DNA of 64,000 nucleotides, taken from assembly GCF_014863605.1 (NCBI RefSeq), contig NZ_CP062252.1, positions 5,403,001 through 5,467,000 on the forward strand. The letters run 5' to 3'. Both the position numbers and the translations under genes were made by a program. The stretch comes from Pseudomonas allokribbensis. Its GTDB lineage: Bacteria; Pseudomonadota; Gammaproteobacteria; Pseudomonadales; Pseudomonadaceae. Below are positions 53,318-61,202 of the stretch, piece by piece. The number at the start of each line of letters is the position of its first letter. Position 1 is the stretch's first letter. The notes below the pieces were generated by a model. It made no database searches. It was not told where the DNA came from and was given only the letters and a program-made list of their open reading frames with translations.

Positions 53318-54454
53318 TCATAGCGACCGCGCAATGATCTCTTTCATGATTTCGTTGGTGCCGGCATAGATCCGCTGCACCCGCGCATCTGCCCACGCCC
53401 GGGCCACCGGGTACTCCCACATGAAACCGTAGCCACCATGCAACTGCACGCATTCGTCGAGCACCTTGCATTGCAGATCCGTGCCCCAGTACTTGGCCAT
53501 CGCTGCGGTCGGTACGTCGAGCTTGCCTTGCAGGTGCAGCTCCAGGCAGCGATCGACGAACACCCTGCCGATCTGAATCTCGGTGGCCATTTCCGCCAGC
53601 TTGAAGCGCGTGTTCTGGAAGTCGGCAATCGCCTTGCCGAACGCCTTGCGGTCACGGGTGTATTCCAGCGTCCATTGCAGCGCCGCCTCGGCCGAGGCCA
53701 GCCCGCCAATGGCCACGGTCAGACGCTCCTGCGGCAATTCCTGCATCAGATAGGCAAACCCGGCCCCGGCCTGACCCAACAGGTTTTCCTTCGGCACTCG
53801 CACGTCCTGGAAGAACAATTCCGACGTGTCCTGAGCCTTCATTCCGACCTTCTCCAGGAGCTTGCCCTTGTCGAAGCCCGGCGTGTTCGCCTCCACCAGA
53901 AACAGACTGGTGCCCTTCGCTCCAGCCTTGGGATCGGTCTTGGCGACGACGATCACCAGATCGGCGAGAAAACCATTGGTGATGAAGGTTTTCGAACCGT
54001 TGATGACATATTCGTCACCGTCCAGCACGGCGGTGGTCTTGACCCCCTGCAAGTCGGAACCCGCGCCTGGCTCGGTCATGGCGATGGCCGTAACCATCTC
54101 GCCGGACACCAGTTTCGGCAGGTACTTGTGCTTCAACGCCTCGCTGCCGTAATGCAGGATGTAAGGCGCAACGATGTCCGAATGCAGCGAGAAACCGATG
54201 CCGGTCAGACCCAGCCGCCCCACTTCTTCGATGACCACAGCGCTGTACAGGAAGTCCGCCCCCAGCCCGCCGTATTCTTCCGGCAGGTGTGAGCAGAGCA
54301 TCCCCGCCTCCCCTGCCTTGTTCCACAATTTGCGGTCGATGTAGCCTTGTTTTTCCCATTGCCCGTGGAACGGCACGGCCTCTTTTTCAAGGAATGTCCG
54401 CACGCTGTCGCGGAACAATTCGTGCTCGGAGCTGAACAGGGTTCTGGGGATCAT
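53318..54454 (-). CDS. Acyl-CoA dehydrogenase (long-chain type)
   Basis: 378 aa flavoenzyme of fatty-acyl-CoA oxidation. The ATG at 54454 has AAGGTG 4-9 bases upstream. N-terminal helical domain, then MTEPGAGSDLQGVKTTA (FAD/substrate signature 1), and QLHGGYGFMWEYPVARAWADARVQRIYAGTNEIMKEII at the end (signature 2). Where many short- and medium-chain enzymes have the catalytic Glu (YEGT) this protein has Ala (YAGT), as in long-chain and isovaleryl enzymes whose base sits in an earlier helix; the Glu in LEYTRDRKAFGK fits that role. Divergent from a GlxA-type regulator. Confidence 0.92.
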   Translation of the reverse strand: MIPRTLFSSEHELFRDSVRTFLEKEAVPFHGQWEKQGYIDRKLWNKAGEAGMLCSHLPEEYGGLGADFLYSAVVIEEVGRLGLTGIGFSLHSDIVAPYILHYGSEALKHKYLPKLVSGEMVTAIAMTEPGAGSDLQGVKTTAVLDGDEYVINGSKTFITNGFLADLVIVVAKTDPKAGAKGTSLFLVEANTPGFDKGKLLEKVGMKAQDTSELFFQDVRVPKENLLGQAGAGFAYLMQELPQERLTVAIGGLASAEAALQWTLEYTRDRKAFGKAIADFQNTRFKLAEMATEIQIGRVFVDRCLELHLQGKLDVPTAAMAKYWGTDLQCKVLDECVQLHGGYGFMWEYPVARAWADARVQRIYAGTNEIMKEIIARSL

Positions 54455-54601
54455 GCGACACCTTTTCTTTATTGTTGAAGGGATCAGACCTTCAGAGACT
54501 AAGCCTCGCTTCCGATACAGGACACTGGACACATCCGACAAAAAATAAGACGATCCAGCCGTCTGGTGACCACTTTCCCTTATAAAAACAAAAGTTGAAT
54601 T

Positions 54602-55597
54602 ATGTCTAAGCAAGTCTCCACGCCCTTGCGGCGCGTCAGCATCCTGGCGATCGACCGGGTTTTCGCTTCCACCCTCATGCAAGCCAAGGATTTCTTCCAT
54701 CTGGCCAGCCTGCGTTACGGCAAACAACTGGGCCACGGCCTGACTCCGGCGTTCGAAACCCGCCTGGTCAGCCCCGACGGCAAACCGGTGAACAGCTTCA
54801 GTGACGTGGTCATGCCGGTGGACGGCGGCCTGGAAAACGCCGACGTCATCATCCTTCCTGCGTTCTGGGATGACTTCGACACGCTGTGCCAACGTTATCC
54901 ACAGGTGCTGCCGTGGCTGCGCGAACAACACGCCCGCGGCGCAGTACTCTGCGGCGAAGCCACCGGGGTGTTCTGGCTGGCCGAAGCCGGCCTGCTCAAT
55001 GGCAAGGAAGCGACCACCTACTGGCGCTTCTTCAATGCCTTCGCCGAGCGTTTCCCGCAGGTCTATCTCAATCAGGACAAGCACCTGACCGACGCCGACA
55101 ACCTGTACTGCGCCGGCGGCACCACCTCGGCCTGCGACCTTTACATCTATCTGATCGAACGCTTCTGCGGCGCCAATGTGGCGCAAGCTGTAGCCCGCGA
55201 CATCCTCTACGAAGTGCAGCGCAGCTATTCGCCGGGCCGCATCGGTTTCGGCGGGCAGAAACTGCACCAGGACGTGATCATCTTGCAGATCCAGCACTGG
55301 CTCGAAGAGCATTTCGCCGACAAGTTCCGCTTCGAAGACGTGGCCCGCGAGCACGGCATGAGCATCCGCAACTTCATGCGCCGCTTCCAGACCGCCACCG
55401 GCGACAAGCCGCTGCACTACCTGCAACGGCTGCGCATCGAGACCGCCAAAGGCTTGCTCTCCGGCAGCCGCAAGAGCATCAAGACCATCAGCTACGAAGT
55501 CGGCTACGACGATGCGAGCTTCTTCGCACGCCTGTTCCGCCAGCACACCGAACTGTCGCCGAACCAGTATCGACAGCAGTTCCAGCAAGCTGCCTGA
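54602..55597 (+). CDS. GlxA-type AraC-family transcriptional regulator with DJ-1/PfpI domain
   Basis: 331 aa. N-terminal DJ-1/PfpI-like (class I amidotransferase) domain (~8-195) with the nucleophile-elbow Cys in GAVLCGEATGVFWLAEAGLLNG, and C-terminal AraC-type double helix-turn-helix (~230-328) with HYLQRLRIETAKGLLSGSRKSIKTISYEVGYDDASFFARLFRQHTELSPNQYR. Transcribed away from the acyl-CoA dehydrogenase across 147 bp, so it probably controls that gene in response to an acyl or acyl-amine compound. The ligand is not known. Confidence 0.9.
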   Translation: MSKQVSTPLRRVSILAIDRVFASTLMQAKDFFHLASLRYGKQLGHGLTPAFETRLVSPDGKPVNSFSDVVMPVDGGLENADVIILPAFWDDFDTLCQRYPQVLPWLREQHARGAVLCGEATGVFWLAEAGLLNGKEATTYWRFFNAFAERFPQVYLNQDKHLTDADNLYCAGGTTSACDLYIYLIERFCGANVAQAVARDILYEVQRSYSPGRIGFGGQKLHQDVIILQIQHWLEEHFADKFRFEDVAREHGMSIRNFMRRFQTATGDKPLHYLQRLRIETAKGLLSGSRKSIKTISYEVGYDDASFFARLFRQHTELSPNQYRQQFQQAA

Positions 55598-55618
55598 CGA
55601 TTCGACCAGACACAAAAA

Positions 55619-55640
55619 AGGGCCTGCATCTGCAGGCCCT
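55619..55640. terminator. Bidirectional terminator between the GlxA-type gene and zapE
   Basis: A perfect 10-bp stem (55619-55628 with 55631-55640) with a 2-base loop, A run before and T run after. Confidence 0.9.
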
Positions 55641-55659
55641 TTTTGTTTGCCGAATCCGC

Positions 55660-56754
55660 TTAAGGCTTGTGTGCCCGGGACAGGAATTCGTGGGATTGCA
55701 TTTCCAGCAGACGGCTGAGGGTCCGCTGGAATTCGAACGTCAGACGCCCGCCGGTGTACAGGTCTTTCAACTCGACTTCAGCAGAAATGATCAGCTTGAC
55801 GTTACGGTCGTAGAACTCGTCGACCATGTTGATGAAACGTCGGGCGATGTCGTCGGTAGCAACGCTCATCTGCTCCACGCCACTGAGCAACACGGCGTGG
55901 AAAATCTTGCCCAGCTCGATGTAGTCGTTCTGGCTACGCGGGCCGTCGCACAGTTCGCGGAAGTCGAACCAGGCCACGTCATCGCAGGTGCGCAGCGCGC
56001 GGATTTCGCGGTTTTCGATGATCAGCACATCGTTTTCCACGGCAGCCGTGCATTCCGGCGTCAGCGCACGGAAGCTCTTGCGCAGGCTTTCGTGAGCGGC
56101 TTCGTCGAGCGGGAAGTGGAACAGCTCCGCTTGTTCGAGGTGGCGCAGACGGTAGTCGACGCCGCTGTCGACGTTGACGATCTCGGTGTTCTGCTTGATC
56201 AGCGCGATGGCCGGCAGGAAGCGCGCGCGTTGCAGGCCGTCCTTGTACAAGCCGTCCGGCACGATGTTCGACGTGGCGACCAGGGTCACGCCGTTCTTGA
56301 ACAGCTCTTCCATCAGCGTGCCGAGGATCATGGCGTCGGTGATGTCGGAAACGAAGAATTCATCGAAGCAGATGACCCGCGATTCAGTGGCGAAACGCTT
56401 GGCGATGATGGTCAGCGGGTTTTTCTCGCCGCCGAGGGTCTTCATCTCTTCGTGCACGCGCTTCATGAAGCGGTGGAAGTGGGTACGGGTCTTTTCCTTG
56501 AATGGCAGCGCTTCGAAGAAGGTGTCCACCAGGTAAGTCTTGCCGCGACCCACGCCGCCCCAGAAGTACAGGCCCTTGACCGGGGTCTGATCCTTTTTGC
56601 CAAACAGCTTGCCCAGCAAACCCGGCTTGTTCTGCTCGGCCGCGATCAGATCGTCGTACAGGCGTTGCAAGTGACGCACGGCAGTTTCCTGCGCCGCGTC
56701 ATGGAAGAAGTCCGGGCGTTTCAGATCAGCTTGATATCGTTCTAGGGGCGTCAT
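55660..56754 (-). CDS. zapE: Cell division ATPase ZapE (AFG1 family)
   Basis: 364 aa AAA-type ATPase. Walker A GGVGRGKTYLVDTFFEALPF, Walker B VICFDEFFVSDITDAMIL, sensor segment TLVATSNIVPDGLYKDGLQRARFLPAI. ZapE destabilises FtsZ rings at late division in E. coli; its mitochondrial relative is AFG1. It stands between trpS and the GlxA-type gene, facing the latter. Confidence 0.95.
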   Translation of the reverse strand: MTPLERYQADLKRPDFFHDAAQETAVRHLQRLYDDLIAAEQNKPGLLGKLFGKKDQTPVKGLYFWGGVGRGKTYLVDTFFEALPFKEKTRTHFHRFMKRVHEEMKTLGGEKNPLTIIAKRFATESRVICFDEFFVSDITDAMILGTLMEELFKNGVTLVATSNIVPDGLYKDGLQRARFLPAIALIKQNTEIVNVDSGVDYRLRHLEQAELFHFPLDEAAHESLRKSFRALTPECTAAVENDVLIIENREIRALRTCDDVAWFDFRELCDGPRSQNDYIELGKIFHAVLLSGVEQMSVATDDIARRFINMVDEFYDRNVKLIISAEVELKDLYTGGRLTFEFQRTLSRLLEMQSHEFLSRAHKP

Positions 56755-56844
56755 AATTCGTTAGCAAGGCAACAAAAACGGGCCGTCACTGTAGCGATGG
56801 CCCGTGGGAATGGCAATCGGCCCTTGGTCGGGCCGGCCCGTTGA

Positions 56845-58200
56845 TTATTCCTGAACCGGTGTCAGAGCGATCCGCAAAGCTTCGACGGCCGCATCCCGCG
56901 CAGCCACGTCGGCGAACGCCGGGCTGTCGCCGACGCACTCGCCTTCCAGCCAGACGCTGAAGCTCAGGTCTTCGCTGCGCACATCCAGCGCCTGACCCGA
57001 TTGCAGCTGCTTGGTCACCTGGCCCGCGGTCTTGCCGTCGGCGAAGTTGCGCGAGAGCAGCAATTGCTCGCCATCGGCGGCCAGCAGACGGAAACGGAAG
57101 CTGCCGTCGTCTTCACGGAAGCTGACGAAACGTGCGGCTTTCGCAGCCTTCTTCTTGGTGGTTGCGGCCACCTGAACCTGATTGACGAAGGAGCGCAGGC
57201 CGACCGCCTCGCGCAGTTCGTTGAGGAACGGCGTCGCTACCGCACGGGCCTTCTTGGCGCCGTGTTGCAGGATGTCTTCCAGATCCGCCGGACGTTCGAT
57301 CAACTGGTGATAACGCTCGCGGGACTCGCCCAACTCGTTGTCCAGCAGCTGGAACAGACGGTTCTTCGCCTCGCCCCAACCCAGACCGCCCAGCAGCTCG
57401 CTGCGGAACTCGTCGGCCTGCGTCGGCGTGGAGAACGCCTGGAACAGGGTGAACAGGTGCGAATTGTCAGGATCCTTCGCTTCGCCCGGCGCGCGGGAGT
57501 CGGTGACGATGCGCGAGATCGCGTCCTTCATTTCCTTGGCGCTGGAGAACAGTGGAATGGTGTTGTCGTAGCTCTTGGACATCTTGCGACCGTCCAGGCC
57601 CGGCAAGGTGGCAACGCTTTCCTCGATCAACGCTTCGGGCATGGTGAAGAACTCCTTGCCCTGGCCGAACAGGTGGTTGAAACGCTGGCCGATGTCGCGG
57701 GCCATTTCCACGTGCTGGATCTGGTCACGACCGACCGGCACCTTGTGTGCGTTGAACATCAGGATGTCCGCTGCCATCAGCACCGGATAGCTGTACAAGC
57801 CCATGGTGATGCCGGCATCCGGGTCTTCGCCGGTCTCGACGTTCTTGTCCACCGAGGCCTTGTAGGCGTGGGCGCGGTTCAGCAGGCCCTTGGCAGCGAC
57901 GCAGGTCAGCAGCCAGGTCAGCTCGGGGATTTCCGGGATGTCGGACTGGCGGTAGAAGGTCACGCGATCCACATCCAGGCCACCGGCCAGCCAGGTCGCG
58001 GCGATTTCCAGACGCGAGCGCTGAATGCGCAGCGGGTCATCGCACTTGATCAGGGCGTGATAGTCGGCCAGGAAGTAGAACGAGTCGGCATTGCTGTCGC
58101 GGCTGGCGAGAATCGCCGGGCGGATGGCGCCGGCGTAGTTGCCCAGGTGCGGGGTGCCGGTGGTGGTGATGCCAGTGAGGATGCGGGTACGGTTCGTCAT
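56845..58200 (-). CDS. trpS: Tryptophan--tRNA ligase with C-terminal extension
   Basis: 451 aa from the ATG at 58200, which gives MTNRTRILTGITTTGTPHLG; a start at 58224 is possible. Class I motifs: the HIGH-like TPHLGNYAG (16-24) and KMSKS in LDGRKMSKSYDN near residue 205. The E. coli enzyme has 334 residues; here about 110 extra residues (~342-451) follow the usual end, beginning VAATTKKKAAKAARFVSFREDDG and including beta-like FRFRLLAADGEQLLLS. This extension is seen in pseudomonad TrpRS. Its role is unknown. It is 21 bp from the hydrolase gene. Confidence 0.96.
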   Translation of the reverse strand: MTNRTRILTGITTTGTPHLGNYAGAIRPAILASRDSNADSFYFLADYHALIKCDDPLRIQRSRLEIAATWLAGGLDVDRVTFYRQSDIPEIPELTWLLTCVAAKGLLNRAHAYKASVDKNVETGEDPDAGITMGLYSYPVLMAADILMFNAHKVPVGRDQIQHVEMARDIGQRFNHLFGQGKEFFTMPEALIEESVATLPGLDGRKMSKSYDNTIPLFSSAKEMKDAISRIVTDSRAPGEAKDPDNSHLFTLFQAFSTPTQADEFRSELLGGLGWGEAKNRLFQLLDNELGESRERYHQLIERPADLEDILQHGAKKARAVATPFLNELREAVGLRSFVNQVQVAATTKKKAAKAARFVSFREDDGSFRFRLLAADGEQLLLSRNFADGKTAGQVTKQLQSGQALDVRSEDLSFSVWLEGECVGDSPAFADVAARDAAVEALRIALTPVQE

Positions 58201-58224
58201 GGGTAATCGCTTGTCAGACTGCAA

Positions 58225-58854
58225 TCAATTCGAGAGACGCGGCAGGATCAGATCCTTGAGATCGGTCAGCTTGCCATGAAAAAAGTGTCCGCATTCTGCC
58301 ACTTTCAGCAGCTCATGGGGGCGCTGGAGTTTGTCAGACCAGTCGTAGACCAGCTGCGGATCGATCACTTCGTCGGTTTCCGGCTGGATCACCGTGAGTT
58401 CGCCCTGCTGCGGCAACTGATCCTGATCGCCCAGGCGCATCACCGCCGGTGCAACCATGAACAGGTGCTTGAGCTGTACGCCCTGGGCTTCGAGTCGGCC
58501 GTCGAGACTTGCTGCAACAAATCCGCCGAAGGAGAAACCAAACAGGGTCAACGGCAGATCCGGGTGTTTTTCCAGCAGCCAGGCAGCGGCTGCCTGGGCG
58601 TCATCGACTTCACCGCTGCCCATGTCATGGGAACCTTCGCTGGCACCGACGCCACGATAGTTGAAGCGCAAGGTGATCAGACCCGCGTCACGCGCGGTGC
58701 GCTGCAGGGTCGAGACGACCTTGTTGAGCATGGTGCCGCCCTGCACCGGGTTGGGATGGCAGATCAGCGCGATGCCGCGCGGCTGCTCGTTATCCAGGTA
58801 CAGACTTTCAAGTTGACCCACCGGGCCATCAATCACTACAGGGGTTTCACGCAT
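58225..58854 (-). CDS. Alpha/beta hydrolase
   Basis: 209 aa from the ATG at 58854 (MRETPVVIDG); a longer frame upstream is not supported. Features of a serine hydrolase: oxyanion region ICHPNPVQGGTMLNKVV, nucleophile elbow GFSFGG, catalytic Asp in QPETDEVIDP and His in VAECGHFFHGKLTDL. This is a small cap-less family of the dienelactone-hydrolase/YfbB-like type, annotated as alpha/beta hydrolase or alpha/beta-family lipid esterase, without a known substrate. Just upstream of trpS on the same strand. Confidence 0.85.
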   Translation of the reverse strand: MRETPVVIDGPVGQLESLYLDNEQPRGIALICHPNPVQGGTMLNKVVSTLQRTARDAGLITLRFNYRGVGASEGSHDMGSGEVDDAQAAAAWLLEKHPDLPLTLFGFSFGGFVAASLDGRLEAQGVQLKHLFMVAPAVMRLGDQDQLPQQGELTVIQPETDEVIDPQLVYDWSDKLQRPHELLKVAECGHFFHGKLTDLKDLILPRLSN

Positions 58855-58998
58855 CAGCAAGGAAGGAACTCCGTGACCTCGAATCGGGTCGACTCGTCTA
58901 GCAAATTGTCTGTGCCAATCTATTGCGAGTGAATCGCGGTATACAGCGCAGGTTCGAGCCGTTAACGTAAAGCAAAGCCGTTTATAGAGGAAGGACTC

Positions 58999-59433
58999 GT
59001 GGAACACTCGCTCTTAGTTTGGTTGTTACCGACTCTTGCCCTGGTTGTGGGTGTCGCCATTGGTTTCCTGATCGCACGCGTTGCGCCGAACGCCGCGCCC
59101 AGCCGCACACAGCGTCAACTGGACGACATTCAGGAACGCTTCGACAGTTATCAGAACGAAGTGGTGACCCACTTCAACAGCACCGCCAATCTGGTCAAGA
59201 AGCTGACCCAGAGCTATCAGGAAGTGCAGGATCACCTCGCCGAGGGCGCCAATCGCCTGGCCCTGGACGAACAGACCCGTCAACGTCTGCTCGCCTCTCT
59301 GCACGCAGAGGCTGCGCAGGCCCCACGCGAACGCCTGACGCCACCGCGCAATCAGGAGCCGCCGCGCGACTACGCGCCGAAGACTCCAAACTCGCCGGGC
59401 ATGCTCGATGAGCATTACGGCCTGAAGAAGTAA
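58999..59433 (+). CDS. YhcB/ZapG-family inner-membrane protein
   Basis: 144 aa with a GTG start and a strong GAGGAAGGA site. One N-terminal membrane helix (~7-27, VWLLPTLALVVGVAIGFLIAR), then a coiled coil (~38-95, RTQRQLDDIQERFDSYQNEVVTHFNSTANLVKKLTQSYQEVQDHL), and a Pro-rich disordered tail ending MLDEHYGLKK. E. coli YhcB (ZapG) links envelope growth to division. The symbol is left empty because only topology and the coiled-coil signature were used. Confidence 0.88.
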   Translation: MEHSLLVWLLPTLALVVGVAIGFLIARVAPNAAPSRTQRQLDDIQERFDSYQNEVVTHFNSTANLVKKLTQSYQEVQDHLAEGANRLALDEQTRQRLLASLHAEAAQAPRERLTPPRNQEPPRDYAPKTPNSPGMLDEHYGLKK

Positions 59434-59453
59434 TCAGTCTTCAGCGCAAAAAA

Positions 59454-59483
59454 AGCCCCCGGACAATCACTTGTCCGGGGGCT
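59454..59483. terminator. Bidirectional terminator between the YhcB-like gene and the OmpA lipoprotein gene
   Basis: A 13-bp perfect stem (59454-59466 with 59471-59483), 4-base loop, A run before and T run after. Confidence 0.93.
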
Positions 59484-59499
59484 TTTTTGTGCCTGACGA

Positions 59500-60237
59500 T
59501 TACGGATACTGCTGAACCGTACCCGGCTGCTGTTGCTGCTGACCACCGTACTGCTGGCCCGGAATCGCCTTCAGGTTGACTTCAACGCGACGGTTCTGCG
59601 CCCGACCGTTGACGTCACCGTTGCTGGCAATCGGATTATCCGGGCCGGCACCGCGGGCCGACAGGTTGGCACCGCTGACACCTTGCGAAGTCAGGTAGGT
59701 CGCCACGCTCTGCGCACGACGCTGGGACAGGTCCATATTGTGCTGGCGGCTGCCCGTGCTGTCGGTGTATCCGACGATCTCGATCTGGTTCTGGCTGAAC
59801 TCCTTGAGCGAGCCGGCCAGGTTGTTCAGCGGCTGGTAGAAGCTTGGAGCGATGTTCGCCGAATCGGTGGCGAAGGTGATGTTGCCCGGCATGATCAGCT
59901 TGATCTGATCGCCCTGACGCTGCACCTCGACACCGGTGTTGGCCATGCTGGCGCGCAGCTTCTTCTCTTGCTGGTCGGCGTAGTAACCGTAACCGGCTGC
60001 CGAAGCACCGACGACGGCGGCACCGATCAAGGCGCCCTTGCCGCGGTTGTTGTGGTCGATGGCAGCACCGGCCAACGCGCCGGCCAGTGCGCCGAGGCCA
60101 CCGTATTTGGCGGTTTTGCTCATGCCCTGGGAGCCGCCGTCGGCCTGGCCCTGATTGTCATACGGGTTGGGCGAGGCGCAGCCGGACAGCACGGCGACGG
60201 CAGTAGCGACAATAATCAAACGACGCGTGGTGAACAT
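59500..60237 (-). CDS. OmpA-family lipoprotein (YiaD-like)
   Basis: 245 aa. Lipoprotein signal with LSGC (Cys20). A Gly/Ala-rich glycine-zipper segment (~45-85, GGLGALAGALAGAAIDHNNRGKGALIGAAVVG) precedes an OmpA-like peptidoglycan-binding domain (~110-225) with ITFATDSANIAP, VGYTDSTGSRQHNMDLSQRRAQSVATYL and ARGAGPDNPIASNGDVNGRAQNRRVEV. It ends in a Gln/Gly-rich tail (QQYGGQQQQQPGTVQQYP). Anchors the outer membrane to the wall. Confidence 0.92.
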   Translation of the reverse strand: MFTTRRLIIVATAVAVLSGCASPNPYDNQGQADGGSQGMSKTAKYGGLGALAGALAGAAIDHNNRGKGALIGAAVVGASAAGYGYYADQQEKKLRASMANTGVEVQRQGDQIKLIMPGNITFATDSANIAPSFYQPLNNLAGSLKEFSQNQIEIVGYTDSTGSRQHNMDLSQRRAQSVATYLTSQGVSGANLSARGAGPDNPIASNGDVNGRAQNRRVEVNLKAIPGQQYGGQQQQQPGTVQQYP

Positions 60238-60352
60238 GGAGAGCTCCTACTTTTTGCATTCTGTGGTGCAACGGCCGTTTGGCAATGGACCTTTGCGGGC
60301 GTTGGATCATGACAATGCACAAAAATTCCACCGCGCACTCGTGACAAAATGT

Positions 60353-60997
60353 TTAGGCGCGCACGAACGGATTTTCCCGCATTTCATCGCCCAGACGCGT
60401 GTCCGGGCCATGTCCGGCCACAACGATCGCGTCTTCATCCAGTGTGTACAGCCGCTGCTTGATCGATCGCACGATGGTCGCCTGATCGCCGCCCCACAAA
60501 TCCGTGCGCCCTACTCCGCGCCGGAACAACGTGTCGCCGGCAATCAACAGCTTAGCCTCGGAAAACCAAAAGCTCATGGAACCGGGTGTATGTCCCGGCG
60601 TGTGCAGTGCCACGCCGCAGCCGCAGGCCAGTTCCTCGTCGTCGCTCAGCCAGCGATCCGGTGACGGCACCGGGGTGTAGGGCACGCCGAACATCTGGCA
60701 TTGCATTTCGAGGTTGTCCCACAGGAACTGATCTTCCTTGTGCAGGTGCAGGGTCGCGCCGGTTTTCTCTTTCATCTGACCGGAGGCCAGGAAGTGATCA
60801 AGGTGCGCATGGGTGTGGATGATGCTCACCACTTTCAGACCCAGCGCATCGAGGCGCGCCATGATCAGATCGGGATTGCCGCCCGGGTCGACGACAATGG
60901 CTTTTTTCGTGACCGGATCGCCGATGATCGTGCAGTTGCACTGGAGCGGGCCGACGGGGAAGGTTTCGCGAATCAGTGCAGGGCTGGGAGCAGTCAT
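60353..60997 (-). CDS. MBL-fold metallohydrolase (glyoxalase II-like)
   Basis: 214 aa. Metal motif THAHLDH (residues ~61-67), then His in LHTPGHTPGSMSFWF, Asp in LIAGDTLFRRGVGRTDLWGG and a last His in VVAGHGPDTRLGDE. The start MTAPSPALIRETFPVGPLQCNCTIIGD is typical of the YcbL subgroup of glyoxalase II-like proteins, which act on glutathione thioesters. Substrate not proven. Confidence 0.92.
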   Translation of the reverse strand: MTAPSPALIRETFPVGPLQCNCTIIGDPVTKKAIVVDPGGNPDLIMARLDALGLKVVSIIHTHAHLDHFLASGQMKEKTGATLHLHKEDQFLWDNLEMQCQMFGVPYTPVPSPDRWLSDDEELACGCGVALHTPGHTPGSMSFWFSEAKLLIAGDTLFRRGVGRTDLWGGDQATIVRSIKQRLYTLDEDAIVVAGHGPDTRLGDEMRENPFVRA

Positions 60998-61202
60998 GAA
61001 AAATCCTGGACGAACGGTCGTGAGGCTTATTTCAGAATTCTACTGCACAAGCCGATACAGATCGCCCGGTCAGTTATTTGACGCCACTAATCCGAAAAAT
61101 GATGGCTCAATGATGTCAAATGTATTGTTTCTGGTGCAAAATCGCATTTTTTTGTAGCGGTCGCATTCAGGAAGGGCCGCAGCGCACTCAGGAAATCCCC
61201 GC

